Shown one piece after another: positions 25,490 to 34,037 of a stretch of 44,106 nt of DNA; positions within the stretch are counted from its first letter, which is position 1; each line of letters begins with the position of its first letter. Under the pieces are notes generated by a model. The model was not told the origin of the DNA, did not search any database, and saw nothing but the letters and a program-made list of their open reading frames with translations. This stretch comes from UBA8653 sp963978155 (GTDB lineage: Bacteria > Planctomycetota > Phycisphaerae > Phycisphaerales > SM1A02): positions 1 to 44,106 of the forward strand of contig CAXBRK010000005.1 of NCBI GenBank assembly GCA_963978155.1, given 5' to 3'. The translations under genes were made by a program, and so were the position numbers.

Positions 25490-25579
25490 CACGAATCACT
25501 CCAGTGCGGCCATGGGAACCGCGGCTGGTACCTGTGTCGGATGAATCAATGGGGAGGTTTCGTCGACGTGTGACGAATT

Positions 25580-26641
25580 TTACTTTTCTTCGGCACCGTC
25601 CGAGAATGATGCGACGTGCTCGAGGAATCCATCGACGTCCTCGGTGGTCGTATCGAAAGAGCACATCAAGCGGTGCATGGCCTCCCGGGCGTCGCCAAAG
25701 GGATAGAAGCCCGTCCGGGCCAACATCCAATCACGCAGCGCTTGCGGGGGACACACAAACACGCCGTTGGCTTCCACCGGGTGCACTGGAACGAGGCCTT
25801 GATCGGTCAAGCCCTCAGCCAGACGGGTGGCCATGGCGTTGGCATGGGCCGCGTGCTTCAACCAAGATCCGTCCCGCAGCGTCGCCTCAAACATGGCGGT
25901 CACAACCCGATGTTTGCTAAGCAAGTGCCCCGTCGATTTGCGCAGATATGGGAATCGCGAAGCCCCCCGGCGTGCCGCCTCACCATCGCCCTGGGGAAAG
26001 AACACCACCGCTTCCCCGAAAGCCAACCCATTTTTGGTGCCACCAAACGACAAGACGTCAATGCCCGCCTCACCCGCGAGGGCGTTGGGCGCCACCCCAA
26101 GACTGGCCACGGCGTTGGCGAAGCGCGCGCCATCGCAATGCACCAAATAGCCAGCGCTGTGGGCCAGATCGGTCAGGGCCCGAATTTCATCCGGCCGATA
26201 CACCGTGCCAAACTCGGTTGGGTTGGAAATCGTGACCACACCTGGAGCCGGCTGGTGCACATCCCCACGTCCGTTCTCGGCGATGAACTGGAGGTCAGCA
26301 GGAATCAATTTGGAAGGATGGGAGGAAAAGACGGTGGTCCGACACAACGTGATCCGTTCCGGAGCCGTGGATTCATCATCGTTCCAGTGGGCATGTCGAT
26401 GGCAAACCACCCGTTGCCAAGGTTCGGTCAGACTGGCGATCGCCAGCGTGTTGGCCGCGGTGCCCGTGGCCACGAAGAAGACCTCGACCTCGGAGGCAAA
26501 GAGCTCACGAAACGCGTCGGTCGCACGCTGGGTCCATGGATCATCTCCATATCCCTCGGCATGCCCCGTGTCCAAACTCTGAAGCGCGGTGATGGCTTCT
26601 GGAACCAAGCCAGAATTGTTGTCGCTGCGAAACGTACGCAT
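25580..26641 (-). CDS. Low-specificity threonine aldolase-like PLP enzyme
   Basis: 353 residues, the family's usual length. PLP-fold signature: TGTAANTLAIASL near 60-70, then HRHAHWNDDESTAPE, DGARFANAVASLG (from D170) and the PLP-binding Lys in SFGGTKNG (K203). This is the threonine aldolase / beta-eliminating lyase family, which cleaves threonine or allo-threonine to glycine and acetaldehyde. It sits 3 bases after pckA on the same strand, so both are probably one operon. The exact stereospecificity cannot be read from sequence. Confidence 0.92.
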   Translation of the reverse strand: MRTFRSDNNSGLVPEAITALQSLDTGHAEGYGDDPWTQRATDAFRELFASEVEVFFVATGTAANTLAIASLTEPWQRVVCHRHAHWNDDESTAPERITLCRTTVFSSHPSKLIPADLQFIAENGRGDVHQPAPGVVTISNPTEFGTVYRPDEIRALTDLAHSAGYLVHCDGARFANAVASLGVAPNALAGEAGIDVLSFGGTKNGLAFGEAVVFFPQGDGEAARRGASRFPYLRKSTGHLLSKHRVVTAMFEATLRDGSWLKHAAHANAMATRLAEGLTDQGLVPVHPVEANGVFVCPPQALRDWMLARTGFYPFGDAREAMHRLMCSFDTTTEDVDGFLEHVASFSDGAEEK

Positions 26642-26644
26642 GGT

Positions 26645-28228
26645 TCAGACAGTAGGACCAGAAGCCCGAACCGCGTCGTCCAAAGTGAATTTGGCATCGT
26701 TGGTGCGGAATTTTTCGGCCAACGCGGTCGCCGCTTGGTCGTACGCCGCAGGATCCGACCAGGTGGACCGGGGATCAAGAAGCTCGGTGGGTACGCCAGG
26801 AACAGCTTCTGGAGTCAACAGCCCGAAAATCGGATGGGTTTGACAAGGCACGTTGTCCAACGAACCATCCAAGATGGCATGCACCATGGCCCGGGTGTGC
26901 GCCAGCGGGAATCGGGAACCAACGCCGTAGCCACCACCACTCCAACCGGTGTTCAACAACCAGACCTTGGTGCCGTGTTCCGCGATTCGGTCCGCGAGCA
27001 TTCGGGCGTAGAACACTGGAGGGCGAGGCATAAATGGACCACCAAAGCATGGCGAGAAATTGGGCACGGGTTCCGTCACTCCCGCTTCGGTACCGGCCAA
27101 TTTGGAGGTGTATCCATTGACGAAGTAGTACTGCGCTTGTTCAGGGGTCAACCGGGAGATCGGGGGAAGCACTCCGGTGGCATCCGCGGTCAAGAAGATC
27201 ACATGACGTGGGTGACCCGCAACGGAAGGCTGCAGTGCGCCGTCCATAAACCGAATGGGGTACGTGACCCGCGTGTTCTCGGTGACCGATCCGTCGTCGT
27301 AGTCAGGTTGCCGGTTGGGCTGCAACACGACATTTTCGAGCACGCTGCCAAAGCGAATGGCGTTCCAAATCTCCGGTTCACCTTCTTCCGAAAGCCGGAT
27401 GCACTTGGCGTAACACCCACCTTCCACGTTGAAGACGCCATCAGCCGACCAACCATGCTCGTCATCACCCACCAAAGCCCGTTCTGGATCGGCCGAAAGC
27501 GTGGTTTTTCCCGTGCCCGAAAGGCCAAAGAACAACGCCACATTTTCGGCATCTTCACGGTCCACGTTGCATGAACAGTGCATCGGGAAGACCCCGGAAT
27601 CGGGCAAGTCATGGTTCATGGCGTAGAAAATCGACTTCTTGATCTCCCCCGCGTACCGCGTGCCCACAATCAAGACCATCTTGCGTTCGAGGGACTGGAA
27701 GATCGCGATCTTTCCGCTCACCCCCACGGCGGCGGCCTGCTCGGGACTCAACTCCAAAGCGCCGGCATCGAAAATGGTCCAATCCGGAGCAAAGCTGGGA
27801 TCTGCGCCTTCGGAAGGAATGAACAACGTGCTGGCAAACAGCGTGTGCCACGCTTCTTTGGCCACCACACTCACCCGGCAGCGGTAGCGTTCGTCAGCGC
27901 CCGCAAACCCATCAAAGCGGTACAGATCATCACAAGAACCCAGATATTCTCGGACGATGGATTCCAGCTTTGAAAATTGTTCCGGGGTACAGGGCTGATT
28001 CACCTTCCCCCAATCAATATTGCCGTGAATGCCTGGGGTGTCTTCGAGGTACTTGTCGCCGGGCGATCGACCAGAACGGGAGCCGGTATGGACATTCAGG
28101 GCCCCATTGGCCGCCAAATGGCCCTCCCCACGCCGGACGGCGTGTTCCACCAGATCTGCGACCGGCAGATTGGTGTGAACCGTCCGGCCATCGAGGAAAA
28201 TGAGTCTGTCGTCAGCGGTTGTGGGCAT
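26645..28228 (-). CDS. pckA: Phosphoenolpyruvate carboxykinase (ATP)
   Basis: 527 residues, the usual length. The ATP-form signatures are clear: TGSRSGRSPGDKY near the start, the kinase-1 loop GLSGTGKTTLSADPERALVGDDEHGW in two parts (about residues 232-257), NVEGGCYAKCI, and the RSTW-type end. It converts oxaloacetate and ATP to PEP and CO2 for gluconeogenesis. Start ATG 28228 follows a weak GGAA. A -10-like TAGAAT on the minus strand lies at 28258-28263, without a good -35. It heads a minus-strand run with the threonine aldolase gene. Confidence 0.97.
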   Translation of the reverse strand: MPTTADDRLIFLDGRTVHTNLPVADLVEHAVRRGEGHLAANGALNVHTGSRSGRSPGDKYLEDTPGIHGNIDWGKVNQPCTPEQFSKLESIVREYLGSCDDLYRFDGFAGADERYRCRVSVVAKEAWHTLFASTLFIPSEGADPSFAPDWTIFDAGALELSPEQAAAVGVSGKIAIFQSLERKMVLIVGTRYAGEIKKSIFYAMNHDLPDSGVFPMHCSCNVDREDAENVALFFGLSGTGKTTLSADPERALVGDDEHGWSADGVFNVEGGCYAKCIRLSEEGEPEIWNAIRFGSVLENVVLQPNRQPDYDDGSVTENTRVTYPIRFMDGALQPSVAGHPRHVIFLTADATGVLPPISRLTPEQAQYYFVNGYTSKLAGTEAGVTEPVPNFSPCFGGPFMPRPPVFYARMLADRIAEHGTKVWLLNTGWSGGGYGVGSRFPLAHTRAMVHAILDGSLDNVPCQTHPIFGLLTPEAVPGVPTELLDPRSTWSDPAAYDQAATALAEKFRTNDAKFTLDDAVRASGPTV

Positions 28229-28288
28229 GCTTGATTCCGGGGGGTCGCGATACGATCATTCTACGCCCGCAGGAGCGCTTTCACACGA

Positions 28289-28317
28289 TTGCCGCAGCGT
28301 CGTGGCTCCAGTAGAAT
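28289..28317 (+). promoter_or_regulatory. Promoter of the tRNA-His / tRNA-Phe unit
   Basis: TTGCCG (28289-28294), a 17-base spacer and TAGAAT (28312-28317) form a near-consensus sigma-70 type promoter. It ends 15 bases before the first base of tRNA-His. The spacing is exact, so this is the best promoter in the window. Confidence 0.75.
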
Positions 28318-28332
28318 CGGCTCCTTGCCTCT

Positions 28333-28407
28333 GGCGGCAGTAGCTCAGTTGGTTAGAGCGTCGGATTGTGATTCCGGATGTCGGGGGTTCGAGTCCCCTC
28401 TGCCGCC
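28333..28407 (+). tRNA. tRNA-His (anticodon GTG)
   Basis: Cloverleaf with acceptor GCGGCAG/CTGCCGC plus the extra G at position -1 (28333) opposite discriminator C73 (28407), the identity element of tRNA-His. Anticodon GTG at 28368-28370 in the loop TTGTGAT. The T-arm carries GGTTCGAGTCC. CCA is not encoded. Confidence 0.95.
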
Positions 28408-28467
28408 CTTGAAGACGTCCGCAATCCTGCGTACGCTCTACGACCTGCCCTCCACGGGTGCACCTCT

Positions 28468-28540
28468 GGCGAGGTAGCTCAGTTGGTAGAGCACCGCATT
28501 GAAAATGCGGGTGTCGGCGGTTCAAGTCCGCCTCTCGCCA
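28468..28540 (+). tRNA. tRNA-Phe (anticodon GAA)
   Basis: 73 bases: acceptor GGCGAGG/TCTCGCC (one G-U pair) with discriminator A, anticodon stem CCGCA/TGCGG with loop TTGAAAA, anticodon GAA at 28501-28503, and T-arm GGCGG/CCGCC. CCA is not encoded. It is 60 bases after tRNA-His and shares its promoter. Confidence 0.95.
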
Positions 28541-28548
28541 CTTCAGAT

Positions 28549-28580
28549 CGCCGTCCCTCTCAAAAGGGGCGGCGGTTTGC
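28549..28580 (+). terminator. Terminator after the tRNA pair
   Basis: CGCCGTCCC (28549-28557) pairs with GGGGCGGCG (28566-28574), nine pairs with one G-U, loop TCTCAAAA, then GTTTGC. It ends the tRNA-His/tRNA-Phe transcript. The T run is short, so efficiency is uncertain. Confidence 0.65.
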
Positions 28581-28603
28581 GTTTCAGCGGTACCGAACCG
28601 GTC

Positions 28604-29062
28604 TTAGGCCGCGTCTCGACCCGAGGCGGGATAATGCTGCTCAATGGCGTCATGCAACTCTGAACGCATGGCCAGCATCGGCTCCGAAACCAAACCAAGG
28701 ACGTTGGTGACAAACCGGTGGGCGGAAACCAAACCAAGCGGAGTGGTGCAATACGACAACCTCTCCCCCTGCCGAGAAATCGGCAGGATGTTGAACTGTC
28801 GCGCCCTTCGCGGCGTCACCAATTGCTTCGCTTCTTTTTCGGGGTAGAGGCGACGAGGATCCACCCTTCCTCCCCACTGCGACATTTGGGCGGCCCAAGC
28901 AGCCTCCACCGCCGCAGGATCAACACCAGCATGTTCTTCAGCCAACACACCAAGTGGTCGGGCGGGGCTTGATTCTTGCAGTCTGAGCAGCCGTGCGAGC
29001 TCATTCGGCTCAAGTTCACCGGCGGCACACAACAGATCTCCAATGCGGGTGCTGGTCGTCAT
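28604..29062 (-). CDS. Stand-alone MshEN / GspE N-terminal-like domain protein
   Basis: 152 residues from ATG 29062; the frame is open to 29098 but the later ATG starts the domain directly. RIGDLLCAAGELEPNELARLL and LGVLAEEHAGVDPAAVEAAW are the two helical repeats that open the MshEN/GspE-N fold, followed by the alpha/beta half (FNILPISRQGERL, then SAHRFVTNVLGL and AIEQHYP). In other proteins this fold sits before a type II secretion or pilus ATPase, and the MshEN form binds cyclic di-GMP. Here no ATPase follows; the gene ends by itself. It is the last of a minus-strand run after an aminopeptidase gene, with 140 bases between them. Confidence 0.75.
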   Translation of the reverse strand: MTTSTRIGDLLCAAGELEPNELARLLRLQESSPARPLGVLAEEHAGVDPAAVEAAWAAQMSQWGGRVDPRRLYPEKEAKQLVTPRRARQFNILPISRQGERLSYCTTPLGLVSAHRFVTNVLGLVSEPMLAMRSELHDAIEQHYPASGRDAA

Positions 29063-29165
29063 GCACCGAGCATCGGACGAGATTCGTTGGTGGTTCACGG
29101 AGGGAACGGATCTTCATCCAATTCGCGTCCGGCCGCGCCGAAGGGTCGGATCATTCCGGCGAACG

Positions 29166-29181
29166 GGACCGTTTGCGGTCC
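29166..29181. other. Small hairpin in the 140-base gap before the MshEN gene
   Basis: GGACCG-TTTG-CGGTCC is a perfect 6-base-pair hairpin just after the aminopeptidase stop (29203, minus strand). No T run follows on either strand, so it is not a convincing terminator; mRNA end protection is possible. The rest of the gap (29063-29202) shows nothing recognisable. Confidence 0.4.
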
Positions 29182-29202
29182 GAGAAAGCCAGTGGACCCC
29201 TC

Positions 29203-30324
29203 TCAAGCCCCCAGTTGATCAGGATTCAATCCCTGAAGATCTTCGGGGACGAACAGGCCGTCTTTCCGGATCACCTCGCCATCGAAGGCAATGGTGCCAC
29301 CGCCATAATCGGACCTTTGGATCAGAACCATGTCCCAGTGGATCGAAGACTTGTTGCCGTTGTTGGCGTCTTCATAGGCATTGCCCGGCGTGAAGTGCAA
29401 ACTGCCCGCAATCTTTTCATCAAAAAGAATGTCGTTCTGCGCGTGCATGATGAAAGGGTTGAACCCGATGGCGAATTCCCCAATAAACCGGGCCCCTTCA
29501 TCGGTGTCAAAGATCGCGCCCAAGTGCTCGGCCCCTTTGTCAGCGCCGTGCTCCACAATCTTGCCATCCTTAAACACCAGACGGACGTTGGCAAAGTCAT
29601 TGCCTTGGTAACGGGTGGGCGTGTTGTACTGCATGACCCCGTTGACTGAATCTCGGATCGGCGCGGTAAAAATCTCACCGTCGGGAATATTCATGTTGCC
29701 ACAGCATGGGATGGACGGGATGTCTTTGATGGAGAACGTCAAGTCGGTCTCGCCAGGACCACAAATGTGCACCTGATCGGCCGCATCCATACGGGCTTTC
29801 AGTGGCTCAACCGCTTTGGCCATGCGGGCGTAATCCATCGTGCAAACGCGGAAGTAGAAATCTTCATACGACTCGGTGCTCATGGAGGCGGACTGCGCCA
29901 TGCCAGGTGCTGGCCAACGCAACACGCACCAGCGGGTGTGGTTCACACGCTGCTGGAAGTGCACTGGAGTTTGGTACCCCGTACTCCAGCGCTTTTGATC
30001 TTCACCCGCAAGCCCTGCGAGCTCATTGGCATTGTTCCCGCCACGAAGTCCAAGGTACGCATCCATTTTCTCCATACGGAAGCGGTCGTACTCGGCTTGG
30101 GTCGCCACTTGAGCATCGGTGGCATCTTCAATCAAGGCCCGCTGCAAGCGGTTGTTGCGCAGGGTGACGTGGGGATGCGCCCCGACGGATTTGGCCGCCT
30201 TGACCGCCGCAATCACCATCGATTCCGGAATGTCAAAAGCTTCAATCAACACATGCTCGCCGGCTTGCAAGCGGGTGGAATGATGAATAAGGAGTTCAGC
30301 CAAACGTTCGTGTCTTGGGTCCAT
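29203..30324 (-). CDS. M29-family metallo-aminopeptidase
   Basis: 373 residues, the usual length. Family M29 (thermophilic aminopeptidase, AmpS/AmpT) is recognised by the metal ligands: Glu in IPDGEIFTAP, Glu in GEFAIGFNP, His in LHFTPGNAYED and His/Asp in SSIHWDM. The enzyme is a cytoplasmic dimer that removes N-terminal residues. Start ATG 30324 is 11 bases after the stop of the upstream unknown gene (30336), so the two are in one operon with hflX. Confidence 0.92.
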   Translation of the reverse strand: MDPRHERLAELLIHHSTRLQAGEHVLIEAFDIPESMVIAAVKAAKSVGAHPHVTLRNNRLQRALIEDATDAQVATQAEYDRFRMEKMDAYLGLRGGNNANELAGLAGEDQKRWSTGYQTPVHFQQRVNHTRWCVLRWPAPGMAQSASMSTESYEDFYFRVCTMDYARMAKAVEPLKARMDAADQVHICGPGETDLTFSIKDIPSIPCCGNMNIPDGEIFTAPIRDSVNGVMQYNTPTRYQGNDFANVRLVFKDGKIVEHGADKGAEHLGAIFDTDEGARFIGEFAIGFNPFIMHAQNDILFDEKIAGSLHFTPGNAYEDANNGNKSSIHWDMVLIQRSDYGGGTIAFDGEVIRKDGLFVPEDLQGLNPDQLGA

Positions 30325-30335
30325 GATGGACCATT

Positions 30336-31307
30336 CTATGCCGTGGGTTCGGGGGGCTCTTCTTCGCCAAAAATGGCCCGAAGCATCTGAGCCCCATCAG
30401 GAGCTGGCAGGTCGCTTTGCCGGAACCACATTCGGGGCGAGAACTCACCCGAGTGTGGAGACAACCGGAACCAACTCGCCGCTCGCGAGCTGGGATGGGC
30501 GCCGCCGGACCAAAAACCAAGATCATCACGGCCGTGCGCCACGCGGCGACCGTCCGTCGGCCGCCGGTCCCAACGCTCCACGAACTGCCCCAGCAACGCC
30601 GTCTCAAAATCAAAACCATCTTGATGGTCACTGCTGGCCACCACGATCGCGTTTTCTGCCCCAGGCTTGAACTGGGCAAAGGCTCGATCCAAACGCTTGC
30701 GCATGCGTGGTGTGTGATCGATGAAGCCATCGGGCATCCCAATGTGCAGCACCACCCGGCGTCCATCGTGGGGTGCCAACACGCGGATTCCTCCGAGATC
30801 GGATCCGTCGTGATCGGTCACCTTGAGTTCATCACCCACACTGGCATGACGAAGGAAGTCCATGCCCTCCTCCACCAAACGCTGCATCTGACGATCGGTG
30901 GCTACCGAGCTCCAGCGCACTCGAATCAGCCACGGACGAGGCACCATTTCCAAAGCCCGCAGCCGGGGGGAGATCACAATTTGCCGGGAAGCACGGTTGT
31001 CGATGTCGGTGGCGACCCGCTTGACGTGCAAAAACACTTCGCGGCCTCCTTTGCTGACGCGAAGGTCCGCGGTCATGTTGCCCACCGTTGGCACCTCGGT
31101 CTCCACATCAAAACCTAACGACAACACGTGCCGGGCCAAGACGGCCTCAGCCAAGGCATCAAAGAATGCCTTTTCGTCCGTACGCGCTTCCAGCGCCGAA
31201 CGGATACGAACCAAAGGGTGACGACCAATCCAGGCATCAATTTCAGAAAGCAAGCCGGGATCGACTCGGTCTCGGAATCGGTGCAAGCCTCCGTTCACGG
31301 CGTCCAT
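30336..31307 (-). CDS. Unknown protein, possibly a PD-(D/E)xK-like fold
   Basis: 323 residues with no family I recognise. Residues 46-97 have the shape of a nuclease-like core: a helix (EKAFFDALAEAVLARHVLSL), strand (GFDVETEVP), an Asp in TADLRV (D81) and a strand FLHVKR where the usual E/Q-x-K would read H94-V-K96. The Asp and Lys are in place but the Glu is replaced by His, so activity is uncertain. The C-terminal part is mixed alpha/beta with no motifs. The gene overlaps the end of hflX by 13 bases and is co-oriented with the M29 peptidase gene. A nuclease role is an inference. Confidence 0.65.
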   Translation of the reverse strand: MDAVNGGLHRFRDRVDPGLLSEIDAWIGRHPLVRIRSALEARTDEKAFFDALAEAVLARHVLSLGFDVETEVPTVGNMTADLRVSKGGREVFLHVKRVATDIDNRASRQIVISPRLRALEMVPRPWLIRVRWSSVATDRQMQRLVEEGMDFLRHASVGDELKVTDHDGSDLGGIRVLAPHDGRRVVLHIGMPDGFIDHTPRMRKRLDRAFAQFKPGAENAIVVASSDHQDGFDFETALLGQFVERWDRRPTDGRRVAHGRDDLGFWSGGAHPSSRAASWFRLSPHSGEFSPRMWFRQSDLPAPDGAQMLRAIFGEEEPPEPTA

Positions 31308-32671
31308 CCTCGGTCGGATCTTTTGTGCGGCGGCACGCCCGGTTCTGGAACGGCTTGCACTTCACCCCAGACCACCGCGCCCGCGTTCGAAGCTGGTTCA
31401 CCATTGATCAATGCTTTGCGATCCAAACTCGCCAGTTCGTCGGCTTGACGGCGGGCCAACTTGACCTTCAGCGTCACCGTGCCATCGCCATATTCGCGGT
31501 CCAACACTTCGGCCCGGCGTTCCAAATGGTCGATCGCTTTGGCCGACGCGTAAGGCAACGTCACCTCGACCTCTTGAATGCCTCCGAGAGCCAACGCTCG
31601 AACCCGCTCGGACAATTCCTCGAGGCCTGTGCCGTCCACCGCACTGATGGGCAATGCATCGGGATAGCGATGTATCCAAAGCAACCGCTCCCGCGGTTCA
31701 ATCAAATCCATCTTGTTCAACAACACCAGACGAGGCTGACCTGTGGCACCAATGTCATCCAAAGTGCGCTCGGTGGTTTCCAGTTGCATCACCGCGTGCG
31801 GATCGCTGGCATCCAGAACCTGCAGAATCAGTGAGGAGTGAATGGTTTCCTCAAGTGTCGCGCGGAAGGAAGCCACCAAGCGGTGCGGGAGATCACGAAC
31901 AAAGCCGACCGTGTCAGAGACCAAGACTTGCACACCACCCCCCAAAGGCCAGGCGTCGACCCGAGTGGACAGAGTGGCAAACAGCATGTCGGCCGCAAAC
32001 GCGCCACCGTCGGTGAGACGATTGAAGAGCGTGCTTTTCCCCGCGTTGGTGTAACCCACCAGGCCCACCGTGAAGTGATCTTCGGTTCGATCGGCCACTT
32101 CGCGACTCTTCCGGCGTTGCACTTCGGCCAACTCACGTCGCAATTGGGCCAAGCGATCACGGGCCAAACGCCGGTCAATCTCGAGCTGGGTTTCCCCCGG
32201 TCCCCGAGTACCAATACCGACCGGAGCGCCGCCGGTGACCTGCCCCAAGTGATCCCACATCGCCCGCAGCCGTGGGTAGGTGTATTGCAATTGGGCAATT
32301 TCAACTTGGAGCTTTGCTTCCAGAGTTGCGGCCCGGCTGGCAAAAATGTCCAAGATCAATTCTGAGCGGTCCAGAATCTTCACCACGCAAGCCCGCTCGA
32401 GTTCTCGAATTTGGGCCGGCGTGAGGTCGTGATCGAAGACCACCAAGCCGGCGGACAGCGCCTTCACCGCCGCCGCCAGTTCTTGCACTTTGCCTTTGCG
32501 AATCAGCGTCTTGGCGCTGGGTTTGGACAGCTTCTGAGAAATGGTCCCCACCACCTCAGCCCCCGCGGCCTCAACCAAGGCCGCGATTTCACCAAATGGA
32601 TTTTTGGGGTCACTCCAACGTCCCGGCAGACCGACATGGACCAAAATGGTCCGCTCGGTCGCGACCTTCAT
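31295..32671 (-). CDS. hflX: GTPase HflX
   Basis: 458 residues from ATG 32671; the frame runs on to 33277 but that part overlaps the divergent protease gene. The N-terminal HflX domain (about 1-185) ends with the family-specific GIGTRGPGETQLEIDRR. The GTPase domain has G1 GYTNAGKSTLFN, G3 DTVGFVRDLP and G4 NKMD. HflX binds the 50S subunit and splits or rescues stalled ribosomes. The C-terminal extension is typical. It heads the minus-strand run with the unknown gene, the M29 peptidase and the MshEN gene. Confidence 0.97.
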   Translation of the reverse strand: MKVATERTILVHVGLPGRWSDPKNPFGEIAALVEAAGAEVVGTISQKLSKPSAKTLIRKGKVQELAAAVKALSAGLVVFDHDLTPAQIRELERACVVKILDRSELILDIFASRAATLEAKLQVEIAQLQYTYPRLRAMWDHLGQVTGGAPVGIGTRGPGETQLEIDRRLARDRLAQLRRELAEVQRRKSREVADRTEDHFTVGLVGYTNAGKSTLFNRLTDGGAFAADMLFATLSTRVDAWPLGGGVQVLVSDTVGFVRDLPHRLVASFRATLEETIHSSLILQVLDASDPHAVMQLETTERTLDDIGATGQPRLVLLNKMDLIEPRERLLWIHRYPDALPISAVDGTGLEELSERVRALALGGIQEVEVTLPYASAKAIDHLERRAEVLDREYGDGTVTLKVKLARRQADELASLDRKALINGEPASNAGAVVWGEVQAVPEPGVPPHKRSDRGWTP

Positions 32672-32707
32672 CGTGTCTCGCAGCGGTTCGTGGTGGGCCA
32701 ATCGGGT

Positions 32708-32720
32708 CTCCAGTCTGGAG
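32708..32720. promoter_or_regulatory. Inverted repeat between divergent hflX and S41 protease genes
   Basis: CTCCAG-T-CTGGAG is a 13-base perfect inverted repeat in the 91-base gap that must hold both promoters. It could be an operator; no clear -35/-10 pair is visible on either strand. Confidence 0.3.
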
Positions 32721-32762
32721 TTTAGAGCATCACAACGGCTACCCTCTAGGAAGGACTTCACT

Positions 32763-34037
32763 TTGCGACCCCGTTGGCCCACCATTTTGATGCTTTTCTC
32801 CAGCGCCATCATTGTGTTGCGGCTGCCCGCGGCGCTCGCCAAGAGAGCCCACCGGGCAGAGTTGGCGCAAGGTCTGGTGGAAGTGGCCCAAACCCTGGAG
32901 TCTGAATTCGTCCGAGAACTCACCCGGGAGGAACTCCGAGAAGGCGCCATCCAAGGGATGGTGGAAAGCGCGGGCGATCCGTACACCGTCTGGATCCCCC
33001 CCCGGGACCGTGACGAATTCGTCAAGGAAGTGCAAGGCACGTTCGCCGGAATCGGCGTTTCCGTTTCGTCTGATCCCCGAGGTGCACTGGTCCGAACCCC
33101 ACTCGACGACAGTCCCGCCCTTGAAGCCGGCGTGCAAGCCGGCGATCTGATCGTGGCCGTGGGCGATGAAGACCTGACCGGCATGGCGCTTCCTGACATC
33201 ATTGCTTTGGTCGCCGGACCGGAAGGATCATCGGTTGACATCACGGTGCTCCGGGATGAGCAAGAGCAGACGTTCACCGTTGTTCGTCAGCAAATCGGAA
33301 CCCAAACCGTGCTCGGGCTGCGACGAACGGACGGCCAGTGGCAATGGCAACTTGAAGACGGCGTCTTGGTGGTTCGGGTTGATCAGTTCCTGGACGAGAC
33401 CCCGCGTGATCTTCGCTCGGTTGTGGAAGACCACCCTGAAGCCACCGCGTTGATCTTGGACCTCCGGAGCAATCCCGGGGGCTCCTTGTCCGCCGCGGTA
33501 GAAACATGTGATCTTTTTCTTGATGGTGGCGTGGTGGTAGAAATTCGCAACCGCCGAGAAGTGGAAGCGATCTTTGAAGCCCAACCAGAGGTGGCCACTG
33601 ACGTACCCATGGTGGTGCTGGTGAACGAAGGCTCCGCCTCCGCCAGCGAAATTGTTGCGGGAGCGCTGCAGTTCCACCAAAGGGCCGTCGTGGTTGGCCG
33701 CCGCACCTACGGCAAAGGTTCGGTGCAGAAAATCCGAGACTTCGGTGAGGGTGGAACTTTGAAATACACGGCCGCCACCTACCACCTTCCCGATGGCCGC
33801 AGTGTGCAGCGCGTCGAAGGCGAGGAGCTTTGGGGCGTCGACCCCGATGTGGTCTTGGACGCCCCGGAAGATTGGAATGCCGTGAACGAACGTTGGTTGG
33901 ACGCCGGGATCATTACGACCGGTCCCGATTGGTCCCAATCTCTCCCGAGTCAGGATTGGATTCGCAACCAACTGGATGATGCGGAAATGCTGCAAGCTTT
34001 GGAAACGCTCCCCCAAACAACGGATGCTCAACCATGA
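32763..34037 (+). CDS. S41-family (C-terminal processing) protease with PDZ domain
   Basis: 424 residues from TTG 32763, chosen because AGGAAGG lies seven bases before it; the ATG at 32790 is an alternative. A membrane or signal segment is at 7-24. A PDZ domain follows (about 95-175, GTFAGIGVSV...LEAGVQAGDLIVAVG). The catalytic Ser is in GSASASEI (S293) and the Lys is K318 in RTYGKGSVQ, the Ser/Lys dyad 25 apart as in Prc/CtpA. It degrades or matures periplasmic proteins. The stop overlaps the tsaD start (ATGA, 34034-34037). Confidence 0.92.
   Translation: MRPRWPTILMLFSSAIIVLRLPAALAKRAHRAELAQGLVEVAQTLESEFVRELTREELREGAIQGMVESAGDPYTVWIPPRDRDEFVKEVQGTFAGIGVSVSSDPRGALVRTPLDDSPALEAGVQAGDLIVAVGDEDLTGMALPDIIALVAGPEGSSVDITVLRDEQEQTFTVVRQQIGTQTVLGLRRTDGQWQWQLEDGVLVVRVDQFLDETPRDLRSVVEDHPEATALILDLRSNPGGSLSAAVETCDLFLDGGVVVEIRNRREVEAIFEAQPEVATDVPMVVLVNEGSASASEIVAGALQFHQRAVVVGRRTYGKGSVQKIRDFGEGGTLKYTAATYHLPDGRSVQRVEGEELWGVDPDVVLDAPEDWNAVNERWLDAGIITTGPDWSQSLPSQDWIRNQLDDAEMLQALETLPQTTDAQP

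Noticed and set aside
25616..27574. A 652-codon open frame antisense to the threonine aldolase and PEP carboxykinase genes
   Set aside because: It has no recognisable motif and reflects the codon composition of the two clear genes on the other strand.
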